Positions 1 to 7,412 of a stretch of DNA of 64,000 nucleotides are shown here, piece by piece; position 1 is the first letter of the stretch; each line of letters starts with the position of its first letter. Origin of the DNA: Cellulomonas terrae (lineage in GTDB: Bacteria; Actinomycetota; Actinomycetes; Actinomycetales; Cellulomonadaceae); contig NZ_BJWH01000011.1 of NCBI RefSeq assembly GCF_007990265.1, positions 62,001 to 126,000 on the forward strand, in the 5' to 3' direction. The notes below the pieces were generated by a model that was not told the origin of the DNA, ran no database searches, and worked only from the letters and a program-made list of their open reading frames with translations. A program made the position numbers and the translations under genes.

Positions 1-714
1 GATGCGCGTCGAGTCGGCGAGGTCGTGCAGGACCGGGTTCTCCGGGTACTGCTGCTTGAGCACGGCGACGTCGGCGTTGTGGAACAGGGACCGGCTCTGC
101 CCCTCGGTGGAGTACCGGAACGCCCAGAGCCGCTCTCCGTCGGTGGTGCAGACGGTCATCTGCACGGGGAACGCGATCCCGTGGGCGCGGCCGACCTCCT
201 CGACCAGCCCGACCGCGCGGGCCACGGCGGCGGGCGGGTCGTCCTGGAGGCCGAACGTCAGAGCGAGGAAGAACAGCACCTCCGAGTCGGTCGACCCCTC
301 GATGAACGGGAACAGGTCGGGGTCGACGGCGAGGACGAGGTCCCGCTTCATGGCGCTGAACCCGGCGAGCAGTCCGTTGTGCATCCAGAGCCAGCGGTCG
401 TGCCGGAACGGGTGGCAGTTGGTCTGCTGCACGGCGGAGCCGGAGGTCGCGCGGATGTGCGCGAGGACCGTGCCGGACCGGATGTGCTCGGCCAGCTCGC
501 GCAGGTTCCGGTCGCTCCAGGCCGGCTCGATGCTGCGGAACACCCCCGGCGTGGGAGAGCCCTCGGTGTACCAGCCGACGCCGACGCCGTCGCCGTTGGT
601 GGCCTCGGCCCCGAGGCGGCTGTGCAGGCTCTGCACGACGAGCGAGTTGGTGGGCTTGTAGAGCAGGTCGTCGATGAGGACGGGCGATCCGGTGTACGCG
701 AGCCAACGACACAC
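1..714 (-). CDS. Class II glutamine amidotransferase, C-terminus cut by the window edge
   Basis: The protein is an Ntn-type glutamine amidotransferase that would release ammonia from glutamine. The GTG start at 712-714 has AGGAGG six bases upstream, and the residue after the initiator is the catalytic Cys (MCRWLAYTG). Further family motifs follow in order: NGDGVGVGWY, HIRATSG, TNCHPF and MHNGLLAG. 238 codons are visible and no stop is reached. Stand-alone proteins of this type include YafJ and the ergothioneine enzyme EgtC, but no egt genes are near, so the substrate is unknown. It lies 79 bases downstream of the membrane HExxH gene on the same strand and may be cotranscribed with it. Confidence 0.85.
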   Translation of the reverse strand, partial: MCRWLAYTGSPVLIDDLLYKPTNSLVVQSLHSRLGAEATNGDGVGVGWYTEGSPTPGVFRSIEPAWSDRNLRELAEHIRSGTVLAHIRATSGSAVQQTNCHPFRHDRWLWMHNGLLAGFSAMKRDLVLAVDPDLFPFIEGSTDSEVLFFLALTFGLQDDPPAAVARAVGLVEEVGRAHGIAFPVQMTVCTTDGERLWAFRYSTEGQSRSLFHNADVAVLKQQYPENPVLHDLADSTRI

Positions 715-793
715 GACGGCCTCCTGGTCGCCGCGCGGCGTCCGGCATGCCCGGGGCTCGCAGCGGCGCGATCTGGTCACCGTCTCGCGCGCG

Positions 794-1459
794 TCACGGG
801 ATGGCAAGCCATGGCGGTGAGGGGGAGCCCTCGTCGAACTGGCCGCCGGGGCCGCAGCCCCCCACGTAGTCGTCGGGCATGCGCGGGTAGACCTCGGTCC
901 AGTACCGCTGTGCGAGGCTGCGGGCTTCCGCGGGGGAGGCGCCCAGCGCCTCGGCCATGGCGGCGTCCCGCTGGACGGCGGCGCACTCCGCGTGCGCCTC
1001 GTCCATGATGCCGACCATGTGCATGGTCTCGTGGGTGAGGACGTGCACAGCGATGACCTGGTCCAGGGACGGGTTCGCCTTGTTCGACCCGAGCCAGGCG
1101 CGCAGGTTCCCGCAGGTGCCGAACTTGATGAGGGTCGAGCGCTCGGGCACGCCGTCCACGCCCCACCGGACGAAGCCGAGCTCGGGCCCGAGGTCGGTGA
1201 ACGCCTGCCCGAGCCCCTGGCAGTGCACCTGCACCGGACCGCGGGCGATCTCGGTCGCAGCGCCCTCGAGCTGGTGCTCCACCCACGCCTCGACCGCCAG
1301 CGGGACCGCGAAGCACAGTGCGAGCCCGAGCGAGAGGCCGACGCTGGTCCTCGGGAACGGCGCGACGCGGCCGAGCCAGTCGACACGCCGGTTCAGCCAC
1401 CGCACGACGATGACGGCCGTGAGCGCGAGGGAGCCGATCAGGCCGAGGGCGAGGAGCAC
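794..1459 (-). CDS. Membrane-anchored HExxH protein, putative metallopeptidase
   Basis: I do not recognise the family. The 221-residue protein has two hydrophobic segments near the N-terminus (about residues 1-17 and 40-57), then a soluble part probably outside the membrane. That part contains VLTHETMHMVGIMDEAHAE, which holds an HExxH motif and a Glu/His-rich helix after it, as in zincin metallopeptidases; two cysteine-containing stretches (GTCGN and GGCGPGG) flank it. The GTG start lies three bases after the MarR stop, so the two genes are probably one transcript. Zinc binding and peptidase activity are inferences from the motif only. Confidence 0.6.
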   Translation of the reverse strand: MLLALGLIGSLALTAVIVVRWLNRRVDWLGRVAPFPRTSVGLSLGLALCFAVPLAVEAWVEHQLEGAATEIARGPVQVHCQGLGQAFTDLGPELGFVRWGVDGVPERSTLIKFGTCGNLRAWLGSNKANPSLDQVIAVHVLTHETMHMVGIMDEAHAECAAVQRDAAMAEALGASPAEARSLAQRYWTEVYPRMPDDYVGGCGPGGQFDEGSPSPPWLAIP

Positions 1460-1462
1460 ACC

Positions 1463-1954
1463 TCAGTCATCGGTACCCGGCGCGTCGACCATGACGTGGG
1501 TGGGGTCGAGAACATCGAGGATGCGGCCCATGATGCGGTCGAGGTCGGCGACGTCGGCGGCGGTCAGCGGGTCGATCACGGTCTCCCGGACGGTGCGGAC
1601 GTGCCCGGGTGCGGCGGCGACGACGGCCGTCCAGCCGGCGGCGGTGAGGACCGCGTTGGTCGCCCGGCGGTCCTGCGCGCACACCTCCCGGCGCACCAGC
1701 CCGCGCTTCTCCAACCGCGAGACCACGTGGGACAGGCGTGCGAGGGTGGCATTGGTGTGCGTCGCGAGGGCGGTCATCCGCAGGGTCCGGTCCGGCGCCT
1801 CGGAGAGCATCGCGAGCGTGAAGTACTCGAAGTGGCTCAGGCCGGAGTCGCGCTGGAGCTGGCTCTCGAGGGTGCCGGGGAGCAGCTCGACGACCGCGAT
1901 GAGCCTCTTCCAGGCGCGCAGCTCGTCGGCGGTGAGCCATCTCGTGTCCGTCAC
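1463..1954 (-). CDS. MarR family transcriptional regulator
   Basis: This 163-residue protein has the MarR winged-helix core at about residues 40-108 (LSHFEYFTLAML, then the recognition region and RLEKRGLVRRE, then DRRATNAVLTAAG for the wing). Dimerisation helices flank the core. MarR proteins are usually ligand-responsive repressors of divergent genes. The gene starts with GTG and faces the F420/NADP reductase gene across 81 bases that contain strong inverted repeats over a promoter. It is therefore the likely regulator of both directions. The HExxH gene follows directly downstream. Confidence 0.88.
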   Translation of the reverse strand: MTDTRWLTADELRAWKRLIAVVELLPGTLESQLQRDSGLSHFEYFTLAMLSEAPDRTLRMTALATHTNATLARLSHVVSRLEKRGLVRREVCAQDRRATNAVLTAAGWTAVVAAAPGHVRTVRETVIDPLTAADVADLDRIMGRILDVLDPTHVMVDAPGTDD

Positions 1955-1970
1955 GAGCCCGACCCTACCA

Positions 1971-2012
1971 AATACTTGACGCTACAAGTATTAGCCGTAT
2001 AGTACTTGTAGC
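1971..2012. promoter_or_regulatory. Divergent promoter with overlapping MarR operators
   Basis: Two overlapping inverted repeats occupy this stretch: AATACTTG (1971-1978) with CAAGTATT (1985-1992), and GCTACAAGTA (1981-1990) with TACTTGTAGC (2003-2012). They share the middle half-site, giving three TACTTG-type half-sites. A promoter reading rightward, TTGACG (1976-1981), 16 bases, TATAGT (1998-2003), lies inside the repeats, so a bound dimer would block it. The AT-rich half-sites stand out in this GC-rich DNA. Repression by the adjacent MarR protein is inferred. Confidence 0.75.
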
Positions 2013-2035
2013 AACAACCAATCGAGGAGGACGCG

Positions 2036-2647
2036 ATGAGCACGGTGACGGTCGTCGGAGCAGGCAGCATGGGTGCGGCCATCGCGTGGCGCGTGATCGC
2101 GGGTGGGAACGACGCGCAGGTGCTGACCCGGACGCCGCTCAAGGTCGCCATCCCCGGTGCGAAGCACGGCACGGTGGGGGACCCGATCACCGGCGACATC
2201 GTCGTCCTCGCGCTCCCGTACGGTGCGGTCTCCGAGGTGCTCGCCCAGTACGAGGGTCAGCTCGACGGCAAGGTCGTCGTGGACATCACGAACCCGGTCG
2301 ACTTCGCGACGTTCGACTCGCTGGTCGTGCCAGCGGGCAGCTCGGCCGCCGCCGTCATCGCGCAGGCCGTGCCGGGCGCGACGGTCCTCAAGGCCTTCAA
2401 CACCACGTTCGCCGCGACGCTGACCAGCGGCGAGGTCGGCAACGAGAGGACCACGGTCCTCATCGCCGGCGACGACGCCGCCGCGAAGGCCGAGCTCGCC
2501 GCCGTGATCAGCGCCGGGGGGCTCCGCGCCGTCGACGCCGGCTCCCTCAAGCGCGCGCACGAGCTGGAGTCCTTCGGGTTCCTGCAGCTCACCCTCGCCG
2601 CCGCGGAGCAGACGTCGTGGACCGGCGGGTTCGGGCTGACGTCATGA
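2036..2647 (+). CDS. NADPH-dependent F420 reductase-like / NAD(P)-binding protein
   Basis: The 203-residue protein begins with a Rossmann nucleotide-binding motif, GAGSMG at residues 8-13. Further family motifs follow: DIVVLALPYGAVSEVL, VVDITNPVDF and KAFNTTFA. This is the pattern of the coenzyme F420-dependent NADP oxidoreductase family, though many members use other acceptors. The ATG follows GAGGAGG. The stop overlaps the next ATG by four bases (ATGA), coupling it to the VOC gene. Expression is likely controlled by the divergent MarR regulator, which suggests a response to a small aromatic or electrophilic compound. Confidence 0.82.
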   Translation: MSTVTVVGAGSMGAAIAWRVIAGGNDAQVLTRTPLKVAIPGAKHGTVGDPITGDIVVLALPYGAVSEVLAQYEGQLDGKVVVDITNPVDFATFDSLVVPAGSSAAAVIAQAVPGATVLKAFNTTFAATLTSGEVGNERTTVLIAGDDAAAKAELAAVISAGGLRAVDAGSLKRAHELESFGFLQLTLAAAEQTSWTGGFGLTS

Positions 2648-3495
2648 CCGAGATCCTCGACGCGCGCACCGACGTCGGCGCCGTGACCCTCAAGGTCGGC
2701 GACCTCGACGCCATGACCGACTACTACGCGCGCGGCATCGGCCTGAGCGTCCTCGGCCAGGAGGGCGACCGCGTCACCCTCGGTCGACTCGGCGTCCCGT
2801 CCGTCGTGCTCGAGCACACCCCCCTGCTCAAGCACGCACCGTCGTCGGCGGCCGGGCTCTTCCACACCGCGATCCTGTTCGCCGAGCAGAGCGACCTCGC
2901 GTCGTCCGTCTTCTCCGTCGCCCGGCACTTCCCGTCGTCGTTCACCGGCAGCTCCGACCACCTCGTGTCCAAGGCGCTGTACTTCGACGACCCCGAGGGC
3001 AACGGCGTCGAGCTCTACTGGGACCGGCCACGGGAGCAGTGGGGGTGGGAGAACGGTCGCGTCGCGATGGCGACCGAGTACCTGGACCCGAACGGCTTCC
3101 TGCGCGAGAACCTCACCGACCCGGACGCCCTGGACGGGGCCGCCGCGGTCGGCCACGTCCACCTCAAGGTCGGCGACATCACGACCGCCCACGAGTTCTA
3201 CGTGGACACCGTCGGCTTCGAGGTCACCGCCGAGTACGGCACGCAGGCGCTGTTCGTCTCGGCGGGCGGCTACCACCACCACCTCGCGATGAACACCTGG
3301 CAGAGCCGCGGCGCACAGGGCCGGTGGCCCGCGCTCGGGCTCGGCGAGGTGACCATCGAGCTGCCCACCGACGACGAGCGCGGAGCCCTCGGCGCCCGGC
3401 TCGCCAGCCGGGGGATCGCGGCCCGCGACGACGGCCGCGTGCTGACCTTCGAGGACCCGTGGAACAACGAGATCAAGGTCGTCGTCGGGTCCTGA
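2644..3495 (+). CDS. Two-domain VOC protein, CatE-like extradiol dioxygenase
   Basis: This 283-residue protein holds two vicinal-oxygen-chelate domains, at about residues 10-135 and 165-280, as in catechol-2,3-dioxygenase (CatE-like) proteins. The second domain keeps the expected metal ligands: His in GHVHLKVGD, His in GGYHHHLAMN and Glu in NNEIKVV. The first domain has Thr where the first His would be (GAVTLKVGD), so one metal site per chain is expected. Start at 2644 is chosen because it overlaps the preceding stop as ATGA and begins just before the first domain. The organic substrate cannot be read from sequence. Confidence 0.85.
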   Translation: MTEILDARTDVGAVTLKVGDLDAMTDYYARGIGLSVLGQEGDRVTLGRLGVPSVVLEHTPLLKHAPSSAAGLFHTAILFAEQSDLASSVFSVARHFPSSFTGSSDHLVSKALYFDDPEGNGVELYWDRPREQWGWENGRVAMATEYLDPNGFLRENLTDPDALDGAAAVGHVHLKVGDITTAHEFYVDTVGFEVTAEYGTQALFVSAGGYHHHLAMNTWQSRGAQGRWPALGLGEVTIELPTDDERGALGARLASRGIAARDDGRVLTFEDPWNNEIKVVVGS

Positions 3496-3507
3496 CCCCC
3501 GCACCCG

Positions 3508-6213
3508 TCACCCCGGGATCGCGTCCGCCAGCTCCTCGCGCGACCGGATCCCCAGCTTCAGGTAGACGTTCCGCCGGTGGTACTCGATCGTCTTCGGGCT
3601 GAGGAACAGGGCCGCGCCGGTCTCCCGGGTGGTCCGTCCGCTCGCGAGCATCCGGGCGACCTGCAGCTCCTGGGGTGTCAGGTGGTCGAGCCCGGTGGCG
3701 CTGCGGCGCTGCGCGGTCTCCCCGGTCGCGCGCAGCTCGGCGGCGGCCTGGTCGGCCCACGGGACGGCACCGAGGCGCTCGAACGCGGCGAGGGCCGTGC
3801 GCAGGTGCGGGCGGGAGTCGACGCGCCGCTTGAGCCGGCGCAGGCGTGCGCCGTAGGCGAGCTCGGTGCGGGCGGCCTCGAAGTCGTCCGGGGTGTGCTG
3901 GTGGTAGGCGAGGGCGACGGAGAAGCAGACGTCGACGTCAGTGTCGGGGCAGGTCAGACCGGCGGCGCGGGCGGCGCGGGCGAGCGACCACGGCTGCCCC
4001 TTGGTCTCGGCGCGCTCGGTGAGGGTGCGCGCGAGGGCGCTCGCCTCGTCGGCCATCCCCACGTGCACCATCGCCTCGACCATCTCGGCGGCGGGGGACA
4101 GGTCGACGTCCACGAGGCCGAGGTCCGTCAGCACGGCGTCGAGGTCGCGGTACCGCTCGAGGGCGGCCTCCGTGCGCCCGAGCCCGAGCTCGAGCTCGGC
4201 GAGAGCCGTCATCGCCCAGGCGCGGAAGAAGCCGAGGTGGTGCTCCTCGGCGAGCGCCAGGGCCTCCTCGGCGTGGGCCCGGCACGCGTCGACGTCCCCG
4301 CGGCGCGCCTCGAGCCAGGACAGCCCGGCCAGGCACGCCGTCACGTCGGTGGCCTGCCCCGCTTCGCGGGCGAGCTGGATCGCCTCGGTGTACCCGGCGA
4401 CGGCGTCGTCCCAGCGGTCGGTGGTCGCCTGGTCGCGGGCGACGTAGAAGAGCAGGATCGGCAGCCCGCCGATGTCGCTGCGGCGGCGGGAGTGTGCGAC
4501 GACGGTGGGGATGTTCTCGCGGCCCACCGCGCTCTCGCGCAGGTACAGCGGCGCGACGACGAGCCACGGGGCCAGCTGGGGGTCGTCGAGGAACGTGTCG
4601 ACGTCCGCGGACGCCGACCGTAGGAGGTCCGGTCCGCCCGCTCCGGCGAGGATGTCGGCCACGGAGATCGCCATCGCCCCGACCCACCGGGCCGACGCGG
4701 TCCGCGGGTCGAGCCCGGCGATGAGGCGCGCGGCGACCTCGGCGGTGTCGACGTCCCCCGCGAACTGGCTGGCCAGGATGGACTCGGCGAGCAGCATCAC
4801 GGCGGTGTCCGGGTCGTCGTCGGCGGCCTGTGTCCCTGCGGCGAGGTAGATGTCGCGTGCGCGCTCGACGGACCCGGTCCGTGCGGCGATGGCGCCGTCG
4901 AGCGCCGCGGCGCGCGTGCGGAGCGACGGCGGCTCCGGGAGCGCGGAGGCGCGGTCGAGCAGGTCGCGGGCCGCGTCGGGGATCCCTGCGCGCCACGCGC
5001 TCTCGGCAGCCGAGACGAGACGGTGCGCCCGGTCGGCCGGGTCGGGGGTCAGGCGCGCCGCACGCTCGTACCCGGCCGACGCGACGGCCCACGCGCCGCG
5101 TGCTCGCGCTCGGCCCGCGGCGTCGTCGAGGACGGCCGCGACGGTGGCGTCCGGTCCGGCTGTCGCCTCGCCGAGGTGCCACGCGTGTCGGTCGACGTCG
5201 GCGGCGGGCACCGCCTGGGCCAGCGCCGCGTGCACCGCGCGACGGGCCGCCGGGGGTGCTTCGGCGTAGATCCCGGACCGGACGAGGTCGTGGCGGAACG
5301 TGACCCCGGTGGTGTCGACGGTGAGCAGGCCGCCGCGTGCCGCCTCGTCGAGGTCCCCGACGGACACGCCCAGCAGCGCGCAGGCGCTCGCGACGGTCGC
5401 GAGGTCGCCACCCGCCGCAGCAGCGACCAGCATCGCGGTCCGCGTGCCCGGGGGGAGGGCGTCGGCGCGGCGGGCGAACGTGCGGGCGAGGGAGGCCGTG
5501 ACCGGCACCGGCGCGCCCGGCGGCAGGGCGTCGAACCCGTCGTCGGTGAGCTCCAGCAGGGCGAGCGGGTTGCCGCCCGCCGACGCGAGCAGCCGCGACC
5601 GCGCCTCGGTGGAGAGCCGGTGGCCGAGCCCGGCGGCCAGCGACTCGGCATCGGCAGCCGCCAGACCGCCGACGACGAGCTCCGGGAGCCCAGCCGAGCG
5701 CACGACCGACGGCTCGTCGCGCGCCGCGAGCAGGACGACGACGGGGTCGGCGGTGAGGCGCCTGGCCGCGAAGCACAGCGCCTGGGCCGACGGCGGGTCG
5801 AGCAGGTGGGCGTCGTCGACGACCACGGCGAGCGGTCGGTCCTCGGCGACGCGGCTGAGCAGGCTGAGGACCGCGGCACCGACGGCGAACCGTTCGCCAC
5901 CGGACCCGGGCAGCAGCGCGAGCGCCGAGCCCAGGGCCTCCGCCTGCGGTGCCGGGATGGCGTCGAGGTGGTCCAGCACGGGGCGCAGGAGCTGGAGCAG
6001 CCCGCCGAACGGCACCTCCCGCTCGGCGTCGACCCCGGCCGCGCTGAGCACCCGCATGCCCGCGTCCGTCACCGCCGTCGTGGCGTCCTCCAGGAGCGCG
6101 CTCTTGCCGATCCCCGCCTCTCCGGACAGCAGCAGCACGCCGCTCTCACCCACGCGGGCGGAGGCCACCAGCCTGCTGATGACCTGCCGTTCGCGCTCGC
6201 GTCCGACCAGCAC
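3508..6213 (-). CDS. Large ATP-binding LuxR-type regulator (LAL family)
   Basis: The 901-residue protein has the LAL layout: an N-terminal AAA/STAND ATPase with Walker A GEAGIGKS at residues 31-38 and a Walker B-like AVVVDDAHLLD, a long helical repeat middle, and a C-terminal LuxR helix-turn-helix (LTPQELQVARMLASGRTTRE, then KTIEYHRRNVYLKLGI). LAL proteins are usually activators, often of secondary-metabolite or sugar genes. It starts with GTG and is transcribed away from the methyltransferase and fusion genes. Those are its most likely targets, by position only. Confidence 0.9.
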   Translation of the reverse strand: MLVGRERERQVISRLVASARVGESGVLLLSGEAGIGKSALLEDATTAVTDAGMRVLSAAGVDAEREVPFGGLLQLLRPVLDHLDAIPAPQAEALGSALALLPGSGGERFAVGAAVLSLLSRVAEDRPLAVVVDDAHLLDPPSAQALCFAARRLTADPVVVLLAARDEPSVVRSAGLPELVVGGLAAADAESLAAGLGHRLSTEARSRLLASAGGNPLALLELTDDGFDALPPGAPVPVTASLARTFARRADALPPGTRTAMLVAAAAGGDLATVASACALLGVSVGDLDEAARGGLLTVDTTGVTFRHDLVRSGIYAEAPPAARRAVHAALAQAVPAADVDRHAWHLGEATAGPDATVAAVLDDAAGRARARGAWAVASAGYERAARLTPDPADRAHRLVSAAESAWRAGIPDAARDLLDRASALPEPPSLRTRAAALDGAIAARTGSVERARDIYLAAGTQAADDDPDTAVMLLAESILASQFAGDVDTAEVAARLIAGLDPRTASARWVGAMAISVADILAGAGGPDLLRSASADVDTFLDDPQLAPWLVVAPLYLRESAVGRENIPTVVAHSRRRSDIGGLPILLFYVARDQATTDRWDDAVAGYTEAIQLAREAGQATDVTACLAGLSWLEARRGDVDACRAHAEEALALAEEHHLGFFRAWAMTALAELELGLGRTEAALERYRDLDAVLTDLGLVDVDLSPAAEMVEAMVHVGMADEASALARTLTERAETKGQPWSLARAARAAGLTCPDTDVDVCFSVALAYHQHTPDDFEAARTELAYGARLRRLKRRVDSRPHLRTALAAFERLGAVPWADQAAAELRATGETAQRRSATGLDHLTPQELQVARMLASGRTTRETGAALFLSPKTIEYHRRNVYLKLGIRSREELADAIPG

Positions 6214-6301
6214 GGACCGAGTCTAGGGAGCACACCAGGGGGGTCCCCCGATGCGATGGGCGGGCCGCCGCGGCCAGGGTCGGACACGACATATCCGGCA
6301 C

Positions 6302-6313
6302 CTCCTCGAGGAG
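6302..6313 (+). promoter_or_regulatory. 12-base palindrome covering the Shine-Dalgarno of the methyltransferase
   Basis: CTCCTCGAGGAG is a perfect palindrome whose right half is the ribosome-binding site for the ATG at 6321. It could be a protein-binding site or, through dimer or hairpin pairing, limit ribosome access. A second GC-rich inverted repeat (GGGGG T CCCCC) lies upstream near 6240-6250. The role is inferred. Confidence 0.4.
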
Positions 6314-6320
6314 AAATACC

Positions 6321-7412
6321 ATGACCGAGACTGTGGTCCAGGGAACGACCCAGCGCACCATCGACCCCGACAAGCTCATGTCCTTCGTGTTCCGCGCCGT
6401 CGACGAGGTCGGCGCCACCCTGAACACCGCGACGGTCGTCATGGGCGACAAGCTGGGCTACTACACGGCGATGGCCGACGGCCGACCCGTGACCCCGGCG
6501 GAGCTCGCCGAGCGCACCGGGACCAGCGAGCACTACGCCCGCGAGTGGCTGAACAACCAGGCCGCGGGCGCCGTCGTCGAGTACGACGCCGAGACGCGCC
6601 GCTACACGCTCCCCGCCGAGCACGCCGTCGCGCTCGCGGACCCGACGAGCCCGGCGTACCTCGCCGGCTTCTTCCAGCTGGCGCTGGGCACCGTGCACGA
6701 CGCCGAGAGCATCTACCAGGCGGCGCGCGACGGCGACGGCATCGGGTGGCACGAGCACCACACGGACGTGCACCACGGCTGTGAGCGCTTCTTCCGCACG
6801 ATGTACAACGGGCACCTGCTGGGCGAGTGGATCCCCGCCCTCGACGGTGTCGCGGCGAAGCTGGAGGCGGGCGGCAAGGTCGCCGACGTCGGCTGCGGCC
6901 ACGGCGCCTCCACGATCCTGCTGGCCACGGCCTTCCCGAACGCCACGTTCGTCGGGTCGGACTACCACGAGGCGTCGATCGAGGTCGCGCGCGAGCGTGC
7001 GGCCGCGGCCGGGGTGTCGGACCGGGTGACGTTCGAGGTCGCCCCCGCGACCGGGTTCACGGGGACGGGCTACGACCTCATCGCGATGTTCGACTGCCTG
7101 CACGACATGGGCGACCCGGTGGGCGCCGCCCGGCACGTGCGCGACGCGATCGCCCCGGACGGCACGTGGATGGTCGTCGAGCCGATGGCCGGGGATCGCG
7201 TCGAGGACAACCTCAACACGGTCGGCCGGGCGTACTACGGCTTCTCGACGCTGCTGTGCACCCCGGCCTCGCTCAGCCAGGACGTCGGTCTGGCGCTGGG
7301 CACGCAGGCCGGGCCGGCGAAGATCCGCGACGTCTCCACGGCCGCCGGGTTCACGGCGTTCCGGACCGCCGCGTCGACCCCGTTCAACAACGTGTTCGAG
7401 GTCCGTCCGTGA
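6321..7412 (+). CDS. Class I SAM-dependent methyltransferase with N-terminal winged helix (Rv2258c-like)
   Basis: The 363-residue protein starts with a winged-helix dimerisation-type region (about residues 35-95, including TPAELAERTGTSEHYAREWLN). A Rossmann methyltransferase domain follows, with motif I VADVGCGHGAS at about residues 189-199, the acidic DYHEASIEVARERA, and DLIAMFDCLHDMGDP. The layout resembles the mycobacterial Rv2258c group and O-methyltransferases acting on small molecules or lipids. Its stop overlaps the GTG of the fusion gene (GTGA), so the two enzymes are translationally coupled and probably act on the same product. Confidence 0.85.
   Translation: MTETVVQGTTQRTIDPDKLMSFVFRAVDEVGATLNTATVVMGDKLGYYTAMADGRPVTPAELAERTGTSEHYAREWLNNQAAGAVVEYDAETRRYTLPAEHAVALADPTSPAYLAGFFQLALGTVHDAESIYQAARDGDGIGWHEHHTDVHHGCERFFRTMYNGHLLGEWIPALDGVAAKLEAGGKVADVGCGHGASTILLATAFPNATFVGSDYHEASIEVARERAAAAGVSDRVTFEVAPATGFTGTGYDLIAMFDCLHDMGDPVGAARHVRDAIAPDGTWMVVEPMAGDRVEDNLNTVGRAYYGFSTLLCTPASLSQDVGLALGTQAGPAKIRDVSTAAGFTAFRTAASTPFNNVFEVRP

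Noticed and set aside
2086..3495. One long protein covering the F420 reductase and VOC region
   Set aside because: The first 185 residues are a frame shadow; the VOC homology begins at the ATG at 2644, which overlaps the preceding stop.
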